Origin: CAVONB01 sp963697205
Lineage (GTDB): Bacteria > Pseudomonadota > Alphaproteobacteria > Rhizobiales > Hyphomicrobiaceae
DNA length: 64,000 nucleotides
Direction: 5' to 3'
Assembly: GCA_963697205.1 (NCBI GenBank)
Contig: CAVONB010000013.1
Span: 186,001-250,000 of the forward strand
Positions 43,105 to 53,121 of the stretch are shown piece by piece. How positions within the stretch are numbered: the first letter of the stretch is position 1; every line of letters begins with the position of its first letter. Position numbers and translations under genes: made by a program. The notes beneath the pieces are model-generated. The model searched no databases. It worked only from the letters and a program-made list of their open reading frames with translations, and had not been told where the DNA came from.

Positions 43105-44394
43105 CTACTGGTAGATCGGGAACTTAGCCGTCAGCGCCACGACGCGCTCCTTTACGGCGGCCTCCACCAACGGAGCCTCGCTGCCGCCCGCCTGCGCGAC
43201 CCCGTTCAACACCTCCGCGATCATCTCGCCGACCTGCTTGAACTCGGCAGCACCGAAGCCGCGCGTCGTCGCCGCCGGTGTGCCCAGCCGCACACCAGAC
43301 GTCACCGTCGGCTTCTCCGGATCGAACGGGATGCCGTTCTTGTTGCAGGTGATGAAGGCACGGCCGAGCGCCTTTTCAGAATGGGCGCCCGTCAGCCCCT
43401 TCGGCCGTAGATCGACCAGCATCAGGTGATTGTCAGTACCACCCGTGACGATCGCGAACCCGGCCGCCTCAAGCGTGCTAGCGAGCACCTTCGCATTGTC
43501 CACCACCGCCTGAGCGTAGGTCTTGAATTCCGGCCGCAGCGCCTCGCCGAACGCCACCGCCTTGGCAGCGATGATGTGCATCAGCGGTCCACCCTGCATG
43601 CCCGGAAACACGGCCGAGTTGACCTTCTTGGCGATCGCCTCGTCGTTGGTCAGCACGAGGCCGCCGCGCGGGCCCCTGAGCGTCTTGTGCGTCGTGGTGG
43701 TCACGATGTGCGCATGCGGGATGGGCGAGGGATGCACACCGCCCGCCACCAGCCCCGCAAAGTGCGCCATGTCGACCATCAGCGCCGCCCCGACCTGATC
43801 GGCAATCTTGCGGAAACGGGCGAAATCCCAGAACCGCGCATAGGCCGAGCCACCGGCGATGATCACCTTGGGCTTGGATTTCAGCGCCAGGTCTTCCACC
43901 GCGTCCATATCGATCGTCTGCGTCTGGCGGTCCACACCGTAGGAGACGACCTTGAACCACTTGCCCGACTGGTTGACGGGCGAGCCATGGGTCAGATGCC
44001 CGCCAGCGGCCAGATCGAGGCCCATGAAGGTGTCGCCCGGCTGCAGCAGCGCCATGAACGCGGCCTGGTTTGCCTGGCTCCCCGATGACGGCTGCACGTT
44101 GGCGAACTGGCAGCCGAACAGCTGCTTGGCCCGCTCGATGGCGAGCGTCTCGGCGACGTCGACGTACTGGCAGCCGCCGTAGTAGCGGCGCCCCGGATAG
44201 CCCTCCGCGTACTTGTTCGTGAGCACGCTGCCGGCAGCCTCGAGCACGGCCCGGGAGACGATGTTCTCCGAGGCGATCAATTCGATCTCGTGGCGCTGGC
44301 GTCCGAGTTCCTTGGCGACCGCGTCCGCGATCTCGGGATCGGCTTCGGCCAGCGACGCATTGAAGCCCTTGGGTACGGAGGAAGCAGTGGACAT
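43105..44394 (-). CDS. glyA: Serine hydroxymethyltransferase
   Basis: A 429-residue PLP enzyme from ATG 44394. Motifs: RQRHEIELIASENIVSRAVLEAAGS, YPGRRYYGGCQYVD, the PLP lysine in TTTTHKTLRGPRGG and a C-terminal VTSGVRLGTPAATTRGF. It interconverts serine and glycine with methylene-tetrahydrofolate. The 250 bases between it and nrdR hold no gene I can support. Long antisense frames across it are shadows. Confidence 0.97.
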   Translation of the reverse strand: MSTASSVPKGFNASLAEADPEIADAVAKELGRQRHEIELIASENIVSRAVLEAAGSVLTNKYAEGYPGRRYYGGCQYVDVAETLAIERAKQLFGCQFANVQPSSGSQANQAAFMALLQPGDTFMGLDLAAGGHLTHGSPVNQSGKWFKVVSYGVDRQTQTIDMDAVEDLALKSKPKVIIAGGSAYARFWDFARFRKIADQVGAALMVDMAHFAGLVAGGVHPSPIPHAHIVTTTTHKTLRGPRGGLVLTNDEAIAKKVNSAVFPGMQGGPLMHIIAAKAVAFGEALRPEFKTYAQAVVDNAKVLASTLEAAGFAIVTGGTDNHLMLVDLRPKGLTGAHSEKALGRAFITCNKNGIPFDPEKPTVTSGVRLGTPAATTRGFGAAEFKQVGEMIAEVLNGVAQAGGSEAPLVEAAVKERVVALTAKFPIYQ

Positions 44395-44672
44395 CGGAAT
44401 GCCTCGCAAGATGCTGGCGGCGTGGTGTTCGGGCGCGCGATAGCGCCATCGGGGCGCAACCGCCGTGCGCCTTAGCACGGCACCGCAACATGCCACAAGG
44501 ACGGCTGCGAGCCCGACCTCGGACTGCCCCCGGACCACCCCCGAGCACTGCTGGCCGGCCGGCTTGCCGCCTTGTCCACGCCCGTCCGGCCGGGCCGACC
44601 GGTTGCTGCCATTGCCACCCCCGCGCTATCACGATGGCCTGAGCCCAGCCCCGGGCACCCGCAACGGTATCG

Positions 44673-45761
44673 ATGACACATACCAAGGCCTTCCTCGCGG
44701 CACACGCCGATGTCGTCCTGCCGCTGGCCGGCCTGGTTCTCGGCATCGCCTTCGGCCGGATCGTGGCTGCGACCAACTTCTGCACCATGGGCGCCGTTAC
44801 CGACATCGTGCTGTTGGGCGATTACCGCCGCATGCGCGCCTGGGTGCTGGCCGCCGCCGTGGCACTCGCCGGCACCCAGATGCTCGCCGCCGCAGGCGCC
44901 GTCGACCTTGCCGCCGCCATCTATATCAGCCCGCGCCTGGACTGGTTCGCCCACATCGTTGGCGGCACCGTCTTCGGCGTCGGCATGGTGCTCGCAGGCG
45001 GCTGCGTCAGCCGCAACCTCGTGCGCGCCGGCGCCGGCGACATCCGGGCACTCGTATCGGCGCTGATCGTCGCCCTCGTCGGCGCCATGACGCTGTTCGG
45101 GCCACTCGCCACACCGCGCCTCTGGCTGCATCAGGCCGCCACCGTGGATCTGGCGGCGACGGGCTACGACCGCTATGGCCTGGGCGCCATCCTGGCATCG
45201 ACGGCCGGAACCAAAGGCCCCATCGTCGTCGGCCTCGCCGTCGCCGCACTCGCCATCGCCGTCTGCCTCGCCGACCAGCGCTTCCGCGCTTCGCGACGAC
45301 ATGTTGTCGCCGGGCTCACCATCGGGGGCCTCGTCGTCGGCGGCTGGCTCGTCACCGGCCTCGCCCGCGACGAGCTTGCGCTGAGTCCGGTCACGCCCAC
45401 GTCGCTTACGTTCGTGCGACCGAGCGGCGATGCGTTCGGCTGGCTGGCCGCGATCGGGCAGGATGGCTGGCCGGACTTCGGCGTGGCGACCGTGCTGGGC
45501 ACGCTGGCCGGAGGCTGGCTCGGTGCGCGGGCAACGGCTGGCATCCGCTGGCAGGGCTATGCGGGATGGGCCGACGCCGGCCGGAATCTGCTAGGCGCGG
45601 CACTGATGGGCTTCGGCGGCGTGACGGCGCAAGGCTGCACCATCGGGCAAGGCATCACCGGCTTCTCGACGCTGGCGCTGGGCGCGTTCCTGACCATTGG
45701 CGCCATCGTGAGCGGCGGTGTCCTCGCCGTCCGTATCCTGGCCTGGACGACGCGGGATTGA
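44673..45761 (+). CDS. YeeE/YedE family (thiosulfate transporter-like) membrane protein
   Basis: A 362-residue protein with about nine to ten membrane helices. It shows the conserved Cys positions of the TsuA/YeeE family: NFCTMGAVTD, LAGGCVSRN and AQGCTIGQGITG, which guide thiosulfate through the channel. It also has the family's internal repeat. Substrate thiosulfate is inferred from the family; other sulfur or selenium compounds are possible. Convergent with the DUF4384-type gene 25 bases away. Confidence 0.85.
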   Translation: MTHTKAFLAAHADVVLPLAGLVLGIAFGRIVAATNFCTMGAVTDIVLLGDYRRMRAWVLAAAVALAGTQMLAAAGAVDLAAAIYISPRLDWFAHIVGGTVFGVGMVLAGGCVSRNLVRAGAGDIRALVSALIVALVGAMTLFGPLATPRLWLHQAATVDLAATGYDRYGLGAILASTAGTKGPIVVGLAVAALAIAVCLADQRFRASRRHVVAGLTIGGLVVGGWLVTGLARDELALSPVTPTSLTFVRPSGDAFGWLAAIGQDGWPDFGVATVLGTLAGGWLGARATAGIRWQGYAGWADAGRNLLGAALMGFGGVTAQGCTIGQGITGFSTLALGAFLTIGAIVSGGVLAVRILAWTTRD

Positions 45762-45786
45762 CGCGATCTGCGCTCCCGCTAGCGCC

Positions 45787-48309
45787 TTACTCCACGCGGA
45801 TGCGTACCGCCACGCGTCCCTCGCGATCATCGACAGGCCGCGCGTCGGTGCTCTTGGCGGCCTCAGCGGTACGATTGCGGTATCCGCGCCCTCGTCGGCG
45901 CGGCGGATCGTTCTTCGTCACCTTCGTCGCCTCGCCGGAATAGACCGCCCGCAGGAAACTCCGCCAATTGCCAAGCGCCGTGAACCGCTGCTGCTCGTAA
46001 TCGGGTGCGATGCCCTCGGGGAATTTTGCTTCAACCGGGCAGATCGCCACCAGCGTCTCCATGCCCGCTTCCTTGAACCGCAATTGGTAGGGTGCGCCCG
46101 GTCCCGGAACGAGCAGCGGCTTGCCCGCCGCCAGTCGGTTGTTCTGCTCGAAGTCGTTGGGATAAAGCACCACCGCCTTGCCCGCAGGCGTCACGTTGAT
46201 CAGCGTCAGGTTGCAATCGACGTCGGAGACGACCCGGAATGAGGCGAGATCGCCCACCCGGTAGACCACCTTGTCGGCGACGACGGCGACATCGGGAATG
46301 GCCCTGGCGACCTCGCGCGGGCCATCCAGACCATCGTGCGACTGCGCCGCCGGACGCGATGCAGAACCCGTTGTCGGCTCACCCTCCGCCAAACCACGAT
46401 AAAGACCGACCGCCAACCGCCGCGGCAGCGGCTCGCCCAACAGCAGCCGCAGGGCCGGCACCGTCGCCGGCCCCTTTGCTTCGCCCAGCCGCGCACGCAA
46501 CGCTGCCTGGGGCAGACCGAATTCCGCTGCGGCGCGCGCGAGCGTCAACGGCCGCTCATAGGCCCGCGCGAGCCCGGTAAGCAGGTCCAGTCCATCGATC
46601 GTCAGGTCCGGATCGATCCCCGCCTTGATCTTCGCGCGACGATAGCGAAACACCTCCTCATCGAAGAGCTGCTTGAGCTCGGCCGGCTTGGGGTGCAAAT
46701 CCCCCACCGCGGAGCGCACGTTGGACGGCAAACCGTCGTTACCAGTGACCGCCTCGCGCAAATCGTCCGTGGCCCGGCGCGGCCCGCTCGCATGACAGCC
46801 CAGGCACCCCAGGCCGACACCGGCATCGCCGTATCCCGCATCCAAGCCCGGCGTCGGCGCCGCCGCGCGCCCGGCCCGCGAGCCCATCGCGTCGTAAACC
46901 GCCGCCGCTGGCAACCCGTTGGGCAGACCGAACAGGAAGCGCCGGCCGTCCGCGTGGAACGGCTGTGCGCCGGCCACGGTAGTGCCCCGAGCCAACGGCC
47001 GATTGAACAGGTCGCGCTCACCACCGGCGTTGATGAAATCGTGCGCGATCCACAGCCCGCCCTCGGGACGACCGCGAAACTCGATCAACCGGTTGGTCCC
47101 CGTAATCGGGGAACGTCGGAGCCCCACGCGACGCGCGCTCTGCACCGCCGCCTCGTCGTCGAGATCGACAGCCAGCAGCTTTTCCAGGTCCTCCAGCTCC
47201 TTGGGCATCCCGAGGAGGTCGTAGTAGGTGGCCGGCCGCGTCGCCGCAGTCACCAGCCAGTCCGCTCCCAGAAGCGGTGCGCGAGAGCCCGTCATTGCGA
47301 CGATGTCGGGCGGCACCCCAAGGCCCTGCACATCGGCGTACGGATAGGCCTGCGCCAGCGTTTCCCAATGTGCCGCAACCCAGCCGACGTCGCCCAGACG
47401 CAGCATCAGGATCGTGCCGGCCGTATCCAGCGCCACGAGCTGTACCGCAGAGGATTCCCATGACAGGCTGTTGAACAGCCGCGCCACCGCCTGCTGATAG
47501 GCCGGCACCTGCGCGGCGCGACAGTCAGCCACCAGATGGCCGATCGTCACGAAGCGCAAGTCCCGCGCGCCTGCGCCCGCTTCCGCCAGCGCCTTGCGCA
47601 TCAGCGCGGCGGCCGCAGCCGGCGACGTCGGCGGCTCCGCGCTGCATGCTGCCGTCTCCGGCAGGCTCTCGATCCAGTCCCGAACGGCCGACAGCTCCAG
47701 CGCGCTCGGCGCCGCCGCAGCCTCCTCCTTGGTCTTGTCGGCGCGACCATCGTCCGAATCCAACCCCGCCGGCGGCATCGCGTGGGTGAGGATCGACTGA
47801 TAGAGGCGCGAGCCGTCGGGATTGCGGGCCAGCACGAGCGCGGGGTCGCGCGCCAGCGCAGCAAGGTCGAGAATATCGGCAATCCGCCCGTCCGCCGCCG
47901 GCCCCTCGAGCTTGCCGGTCTGATGGCACCGCGCGCAGTAGCGGTCGAGCACCGCATACGCCTTGGCCGCGCGCGGCTCGGCCGGCGAGGCGGGCACCCG
48001 CGGCGACACGATGGTCCGCGCGCGCTCGGCCTCTGCGTCCTCCTGAGCGGGCTGAAGCAGCGTAGGCGACACCTCATCCGACGTCGAAGGACGCGCAGCC
48101 GGGTCCGATGCAGGCGTCGCAGCGCCTGTCCCCGTCGCCTGGGCGAGGGCAGCGCCGGTCAGCAGGGCAGACATGGCGCAAAGCGCCAGCGCGGCCGTCA
48201 CGGCACTGAAAGTCCAGCGCGAACGGCGGGCTCGGCGCGGAGAGAAGGCGCGGCTGGAGCGCGCGGCGGCAAGGTCGGCGGATTCATACGGCTTGGACGC
48301 AAACGGCAT
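45787..48309 (-). CDS. Exported protein with two CxxCH heme motifs and DUF4384-like C-terminus
   Basis: An 840-residue protein. The N-terminal arginine-rich segment is followed by a hydrophobic helix (about 34-56, ending ALAQ), so it is exported or anchored. CARCH (125-129) lies in a cytochrome-like region followed by MPPAG, a possible axial Met. A second motif CLGCH (502-506) lies after RRFLFGLPNGLPA. The end (about 680-790: VVYRVGDLASFRVVSDVDCNLTLINV, VLYPNDF) fits DUF4384. The middle part is unassigned. A c-type diheme electron carrier or enzyme is likely; no partner genes are adjacent. Confidence 0.7.
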   Translation of the reverse strand: MPFASKPYESADLAAARSSRAFSPRRARRSRWTFSAVTAALALCAMSALLTGAALAQATGTGAATPASDPAARPSTSDEVSPTLLQPAQEDAEAERARTIVSPRVPASPAEPRAAKAYAVLDRYCARCHQTGKLEGPAADGRIADILDLAALARDPALVLARNPDGSRLYQSILTHAMPPAGLDSDDGRADKTKEEAAAAPSALELSAVRDWIESLPETAACSAEPPTSPAAAAALMRKALAEAGAGARDLRFVTIGHLVADCRAAQVPAYQQAVARLFNSLSWESSAVQLVALDTAGTILMLRLGDVGWVAAHWETLAQAYPYADVQGLGVPPDIVAMTGSRAPLLGADWLVTAATRPATYYDLLGMPKELEDLEKLLAVDLDDEAAVQSARRVGLRRSPITGTNRLIEFRGRPEGGLWIAHDFINAGGERDLFNRPLARGTTVAGAQPFHADGRRFLFGLPNGLPAAAVYDAMGSRAGRAAAPTPGLDAGYGDAGVGLGCLGCHASGPRRATDDLREAVTGNDGLPSNVRSAVGDLHPKPAELKQLFDEEVFRYRRAKIKAGIDPDLTIDGLDLLTGLARAYERPLTLARAAAEFGLPQAALRARLGEAKGPATVPALRLLLGEPLPRRLAVGLYRGLAEGEPTTGSASRPAAQSHDGLDGPREVARAIPDVAVVADKVVYRVGDLASFRVVSDVDCNLTLINVTPAGKAVVLYPNDFEQNNRLAAGKPLLVPGPGAPYQLRFKEAGMETLVAICPVEAKFPEGIAPDYEQQRFTALGNWRSFLRAVYSGEATKVTKNDPPRRRGRGYRNRTAEAAKSTDARPVDDREGRVAVRIRVE

Positions 48310-48626
48310 GGACGCATACGGCTCTGTTGGACGGCTCCGAGGGCAGGCAGCCCAGTCCCGATACCGGGCCGACAGGCAACCTCGGCGGGCCGTCTATACC
48401 CCCCTCGCGCCTCAGCGCCTAGCGCGGTGCAGCCACACGAGGTGACAACTTGCCAGGTCGGCACGCGCCATCGCCGCCCGCCCGCCGCGCCCAAACTCGC
48501 ACTGGATCCCCGCCTGCAGGCCACCCGTCGCAAGGTTGTGCCCGCCGATGACGCGCCCTAAACTCTGCTTCCGCGCCAGCCGGCGCAAACCTTTCCCACA
48601 ACACACCCCACCCGGTGGAGCCTTTC
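48310..48626. other. Intergenic region between divergent genes
   Basis: About 315 bases. A 15-base near-repeat (GCCGTATGCGTCCAT type, 2.5 copies on the minus strand) crosses the start of the diheme gene at about 48288-48322. GGTGGAG at 48614-48620 is the ribosome site for the TPP enzyme. Otherwise nothing is recognised. Confidence 0.5.
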
Positions 48627-50286
48627 ATGCGCCATGGCGGCAAGATTCTGATCGACCAGCTCGAACTCAACGGCGCCACGACCGCCTTCACCGTGCCGGG
48701 CGAAAGCTTCCTCGCCGCCCTCGACGGACTTGCCGACACCAACCGCATCCGGACGGTCATTTGCCGCCAGGAGGGCGGCGCCTCGATGATGGCCGAAGCC
48801 TGGGGCAAGGTCACCGGCACGCCCGGCCTGTTGTTCGTCACGCGCGGGCCCGGCGCGGCCAACGCCATGGCGGGCCTGCACGTTGCGCAGCAGGATTCCA
48901 CGCCGATGATCTGCTTCGTCGGCCTACCCGGCGCCGAGCACGAGGATCGCGAGGCGTTCCAGGAAATCGAGACCAAGCAGCTCTTTTCCTCGTTTGTAAA
49001 ATGGGCCGCCGTCATCCGCTCCATCGACCGCATCCCCGAGTACGTGAGCCGCGCCTACCACGTCGCCCAGTCCGGCCGTCCAGGCCCCGTCGTGCTTGGC
49101 CTGCCCGAGGACATGCTCTCGTCTGAGGCCGACGTCGCCGACGCCAAGCCGGCCGTCGTCCCCAAGCCCGCCCCCGCCGCCGGCGACATGGCCCAGCTTC
49201 AGATGCTGCTCGCCGACGCCCGCCGCCCACTGATGATCGTCGGCGGACCCGGTTGGAGCGAGGACGTCCGCCAGAAGGTCGAGGCGTTTGCCGCCCGCTT
49301 CTCGCTGCCCGTCGCCGCAGCCTTCCGCTATCAGGACTACTTCGACAACCGCCATCCCTGCTACGCCGGCCACGCCGGCATCGGCGTCGACCCTGAACTC
49401 GGCCAGGCGATCAAGTCGGCCGATCTCTTGATCACGGTCGGTGCCCGCCTCGGCGAGATGACCACCAGCGCCTATACGCTGATCGACACGCCGAGCCCGA
49501 AGCAGACGCTCGTCCACGTCCACCCCGACCCCAGCGAGATCGGCACCGTCTATCGCGCTGACCTGCCGATCGTGGCCACGGCTGAAGCCTTCGCGGAGGC
49601 CTTGGCCACGCTGCGGCCGCCCGCGTCTCTGCCATGGGCCGACGCGACCAAGGCGCTGCACGATTCCGCTGAAGCCATGCGCGCGCCGGCCGGCACGCCC
49701 GGTACTGTTCAGCTCGAAGCCGTCATCCGCATGCTCTCCGACAGCCTGCCCGAGGATACCTACGTCTCCAACGGCGCAGGCAACTACGCCGCCTTCGTGC
49801 ATCGCTTCTTCCAGTACAAGCGCTACCGCACCGAGCTTGCGCCGACATCGGGCTCGATGGGCTACGGCCTGCCCGCAGCCATTGCCGCCAAGCTCGCCCA
49901 CCCCGAGCGCACCGTCGTGAACTTCGCCGGCGACGGTTGCTTCATGATGACCTGTCAGGAGCTGGCGACGGCGGCCCAGTACGGTCTCCCGATCGTCACC
50001 ATCGTCGCAAACAACGGCATGTTCGGCACAATCCGCATGCACCAGGAGCGCCATTACCCGGAGCGCGTCAGTCGCAACGACGCTCGTCAATCCGGATTTC
50101 GCCGCCTTCGCTCGTTCCTTCGGCGGCCACGGCGAGACCGTCGATCGCAATGAGGACTTCCAGCCCGCGTTCGCGCGCGCGCTGGCCAGCGGCAAGCCCG
50201 CCGTGATCGAATTGAAGATCGATCCCGAAGCGCTGACGCCGCGTCAGACTTTGTCGCAGATCAGGAGCGCGGCGCTGAAAGCGTAA
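48627..50286 (+). CDS. Thiamine pyrophosphate-dependent enzyme (acetolactate synthase-like), one frameshift
   Basis: ATG 48627 with GGAG six bases before. About 552 residues if one extra C near 50083 is removed: the frame ...HYPERVS then continues ATTLVNPDFAAFARSFGG to TLSQIRSAALKA, stop at 50286. All three TPP-enzyme domains are present: N-terminal GESFLAALDGL with the TPP glutamate region RQEGGASMMAEAWGK, middle FAD/rossmann-like part, and C-terminal NFAGDGCFMMTCQELATAAQYGLPIVTIVANN (GDG...NN motif, shown by family pattern). The reaction is not certain: ALS-like, glyoxylate carboligase or oxalyl-CoA type are options. The break looks like sequence error. Confidence 0.85.
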
Positions 50287-50374
50287 CGCGCAAAGCCCGC
50301 CCTAGCACCGGACGGACGAGACAGGAGGGGAGGGGCGCGAGGAGAGCGTGACGCGACGGCGTCGACCGCGCCCG

Positions 50375-50848
50375 TCAGCGCACCTTGGTGTCTTCCGGAT
50401 CGGTTAGGCGGATCGTCCAGTCACGCGAATCGCCGGTATCCACCTCGAAGAACCCCGTGCGCTTGTGGCCGCGCTTCTGGCATTCCTCCACGCCCCGGAT
50501 CGCGAAGGACTTTTCCTGCGTGCACATGTAGTTCGTGCCCGCCCACTCGCCGCCGCGATCGTAGTCGACGGCGTAGACATAGATGAACCGGCTGGGCACG
50601 CCGCCCTTCAGCAGCACCTCGCACGTTTGCGAGGAGATGTTCCACCAGCCCTCGGTGACCCAGCCGTTGCGATCCTGATAGCCCATGGCAAGGCCGATCC
50701 GGCCGCCCGATGCGTTGCACACCTTGAGATCGGCGGCAGCAGGCCCCGCGCCGGCCAGCATGGCGCAAACGGCGAGGATGGGGAGCGAACTTGCACTGTG
50801 GCGCCAGACCCAGCGCGCTCCCGTCCGTGCTGCGGGATCGGGCGGCAT
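50375..50848 (-). CDS. DUF1036 family exported protein
   Basis: A 157-residue protein with a signal peptide (helix about 20-39, ending AAA). The mature part has LKVCNASGGRIGLAMGYQDRNGW, TEGWWNISSQTCEVLL, FIYVYAVDYDRGGEW and FAIRGVEECQKRGHKRTGFFEVDTGD, the DUF1036 pattern with four conserved cysteines. Likely periplasmic. Function unknown; the family is widespread in Alphaproteobacteria. Confidence 0.88.
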   Translation of the reverse strand: MPPDPAARTGARWVWRHSASSLPILAVCAMLAGAGPAAADLKVCNASGGRIGLAMGYQDRNGWVTEGWWNISSQTCEVLLKGGVPSRFIYVYAVDYDRGGEWAGTNYMCTQEKSFAIRGVEECQKRGHKRTGFFEVDTGDSRDWTIRLTDPEDTKVR

Positions 50849-50914
50849 TTCAGCGGTTTCCCTCTTCTTGCATCCCGACGTTTGGTAGCGGGATTCTCCA
50901 CACCGCGCGAGGCG

Positions 50915-52195
50915 TCACGGATCGACCAGAACGACGCGAAAATCATTCACGTTCGTCTGCGTCGCTCCGATGTCGACAAGGCCCCCGACCCGGCAGAAGA
51001 AGCCGGTGGAGTCGTTATTTGCAAGGAACGTGGCGGGATTGAGGGCGAGCGCGCGCGCCCGCGACAACGTTTCCGGATCGATCTGTGCACCCGCCGGATC
51101 GTCGGCATCTCCGCCACCGCCATCGATTCCGTCGGTATCGGCGGCAAGACCTCGGATGCCCGCCGCGCCATCGAGTTCCATCGCCAGCGCCAAGGCATAT
51201 TCCTGATTGGGACCGCCAGCGCCGTTGCCGGTCACGGTCACGGTCAGTTCGCCGCCCGACACGATCGCCACGCGCTCGCCCCGCGCACGCGCCTCCAGCG
51301 CCAGCCGCCCATGCGCCCGGCCGACCTCGCGTGCTTCCCCTTCCAGCGCATCGCCCAGATGCACGATCCGATACCCCGCCTGCGACAGCACCGCCGCGCC
51401 CGCCTCGAGCGCGCTCTTCGGCGTCGCCACCAGCACGTAATCGTTGCCCGCAAACAGCGCATCGCCGGGCTTCGGCGTCTCGTTGGCGCAATCGGCCAGC
51501 GCCGCGGCCACGGCCACGTCAGGTGTCACCTTGTAGGCCGCGAGCACACCGCGCGCGTCCGCCAGCGTCGTGGGGTCTGCCACTGTCGGCCCCGAGCCGA
51601 TCACGGCTGGATCGTCGCCCGGGACGTCCGAGATCGCCAGCGTCAAGAGCCGCGCAGGCGCTGCCGCCGCGGCCAGCTTGCCGCCCTTGATCCGCGACAG
51701 GTGCCGCCGCACGGCATTCATCGCCCCGATCGGCGCACCCGATTTCAGCAGTCGCCGCGTCAGCGCCTGCTTGCCTTCGGCGCTGAGACCGGCGACCGGC
51801 GCCGACCACAACGCGGAGGCCCCACCCGACAACAACACGAGCACCAGGTCGTCCCGGCCTGCCGACGCCACAAGCGACAGGGTCTCAAGCGCGCTGGCAA
51901 CGCTTTGCGCATCGGGCACGGGATGTCCGGCCTCGCGCACCGCGATGCGCTGCGTGGCGAGCGCCGCACCGTGGCGCGTCGTCACGAACCCGGCGATATG
52001 ATCGAGAACCCCGCGTTCGCGATAGTGCGCCTCGGCCGCCTGCGCCATCGCCGCAGCCGCCTTGCCCGCCCCGACCACCAGGATGCGCCCGCCCTCGGGC
52101 ACGTCGGGCAGGTGCGCCGCAAGGCACGCAGCAGGATGCGCCGCCGCCACCGCCCGACGATAGGCATCGCCCAGGAGTGTCTCTCGATCAGCCAT
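50915..52195 (-). CDS. Glycerate 2-kinase (GckA/TtuD, MOFRL family)
   Basis: A 426-residue protein from ATG 52195. N-terminal DUF4147 domain: GRILVVGAGKAAAAMAQAAE, GHPVPDAQSVASALETL, LVLLSGGASALWSAP, MNAVRRHLSRIKGGKLA and LAISDVPGDDPAVIGSGPT. C-terminal MOFRL domain: AIVSGGELTVTVTGNGAGGPNQEYALALA and GIDGGGGDADDPAGA. It phosphorylates glycerate to 2-phosphoglycerate. With glyA it could serve a serine-cycle route, but no other cycle genes are here. Confidence 0.9.
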   Translation of the reverse strand: MADRETLLGDAYRRAVAAAHPAACLAAHLPDVPEGGRILVVGAGKAAAAMAQAAEAHYRERGVLDHIAGFVTTRHGAALATQRIAVREAGHPVPDAQSVASALETLSLVASAGRDDLVLVLLSGGASALWSAPVAGLSAEGKQALTRRLLKSGAPIGAMNAVRRHLSRIKGGKLAAAAAPARLLTLAISDVPGDDPAVIGSGPTVADPTTLADARGVLAAYKVTPDVAVAAALADCANETPKPGDALFAGNDYVLVATPKSALEAGAAVLSQAGYRIVHLGDALEGEAREVGRAHGRLALEARARGERVAIVSGGELTVTVTGNGAGGPNQEYALALAMELDGAAGIRGLAADTDGIDGGGGDADDPAGAQIDPETLSRARALALNPATFLANNDSTGFFCRVGGLVDIGATQTNVNDFRVVLVDP

Positions 52196-52223
52196 GGTCC
52201 GCCCGCTCTGCTCTCTCGCGTCG

Positions 52224-52928
52224 TCAGGCATCGTTGGCGGGCTGACGGGGTGCTGCGCCGGCCGGCGTCGTTGCAAGCCACTGCTCGAGCGCGTCGATCA
52301 GCCCTTCCAGCGGGCGAAAGCCATTCGTGACGAGCGCGTATTGCCCGCTCGACCGGCTGCCCACGATCAGCGTGGGAAATCCCTCGACGCCGATCTTCTG
52401 CGCCGTCATGAAATCGCGCAACGTCGTCGCGCGCGCAGCGTCCGAGCCGAACGCCTCCAGGAACACGTCGCGCGCGATCCCGGCATCCTCCGCGATGTCG
52501 GCCAGCACCTCGCCCTGCGTCACGTCGCGGTTCTCCGCGTAGAACGCCTGCGAGATGCTTTCCTTGAAGCGCAGCGCGATCCGCGGGGCAAGCCCGCGCA
52601 TTGTCACCACCGCCCGGCAGGCCGGCTCCGTGTCGTAGACCCAGTCGGCGTCGCGATCGAGGAAATCGAAGTTGAACGGCTGGCCAGAAGCTTCATGCAC
52701 CCGGGTCCAGGCGCTGCGCAGATAGGCCTTGTCCTTGTCGCCCATCGGCTCAGTGTTGCCCGCCCGCAAGCCCCCCATCACCAGATCGATCGGCAGGCGC
52801 TCGTCGAAATAGTCGGCCACCGCCGTGATCGTCGGCACGAAACCGTAGCACCATGAGCACATCGGGTCGGCGAAATAGATCAGGTGGCGGTCGTCGCCCG
52901 GGGCTGCCCCACCGGAAACATCGGTCAT
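52224..52928 (-). CDS. DsbA family thioredoxin-fold protein (FrnE-like)
   Basis: A 234-residue protein with no signal peptide. The redox motif CSWC (C24, C27) lies in IYFADPMCSWCYGF, typical of the cytosolic DsbA/FrnE group. The C-terminal thioredoxin strand has the cis-proline motif GVEGFPTLIV. A helical insert covers about 60-170. It could act as a disulfide oxidoreductase or isomerase in the cytosol. It lies 28 bases upstream of the glycerate kinase gene on the same strand. Confidence 0.88.
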   Translation of the reverse strand: MTDVSGGAAPGDDRHLIYFADPMCSWCYGFVPTITAVADYFDERLPIDLVMGGLRAGNTEPMGDKDKAYLRSAWTRVHEASGQPFNFDFLDRDADWVYDTEPACRAVVTMRGLAPRIALRFKESISQAFYAENRDVTQGEVLADIAEDAGIARDVFLEAFGSDAARATTLRDFMTAQKIGVEGFPTLIVGSRSSGQYALVTNGFRPLEGLIDALEQWLATTPAGAAPRQPANDA

Positions 52929-53121
52929 ATCGGTTCTCCTTGCCCGGTATCATGGACCGGGGTCGCGGACATGCAAAGGACCTGAGGGCACCAGAGAGCC
53001 CGTGCGCGGGAAGATGGCGGGCCATGGGCATGCGACGGAACGCCCGAAGGCGCTAGTCTCGGTTGCCACCGGCGCCGCCGCGGCGCATCACTAGCGCAGC
53101 AACGATGACTAGGGGGGCCGC

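Noticed and set aside
48288..48322. 15-base tandem near-repeat around the start of the diheme gene
   Set aside because: Only 2.5 imperfect copies and partly coding; more likely local slippage than a functional element.
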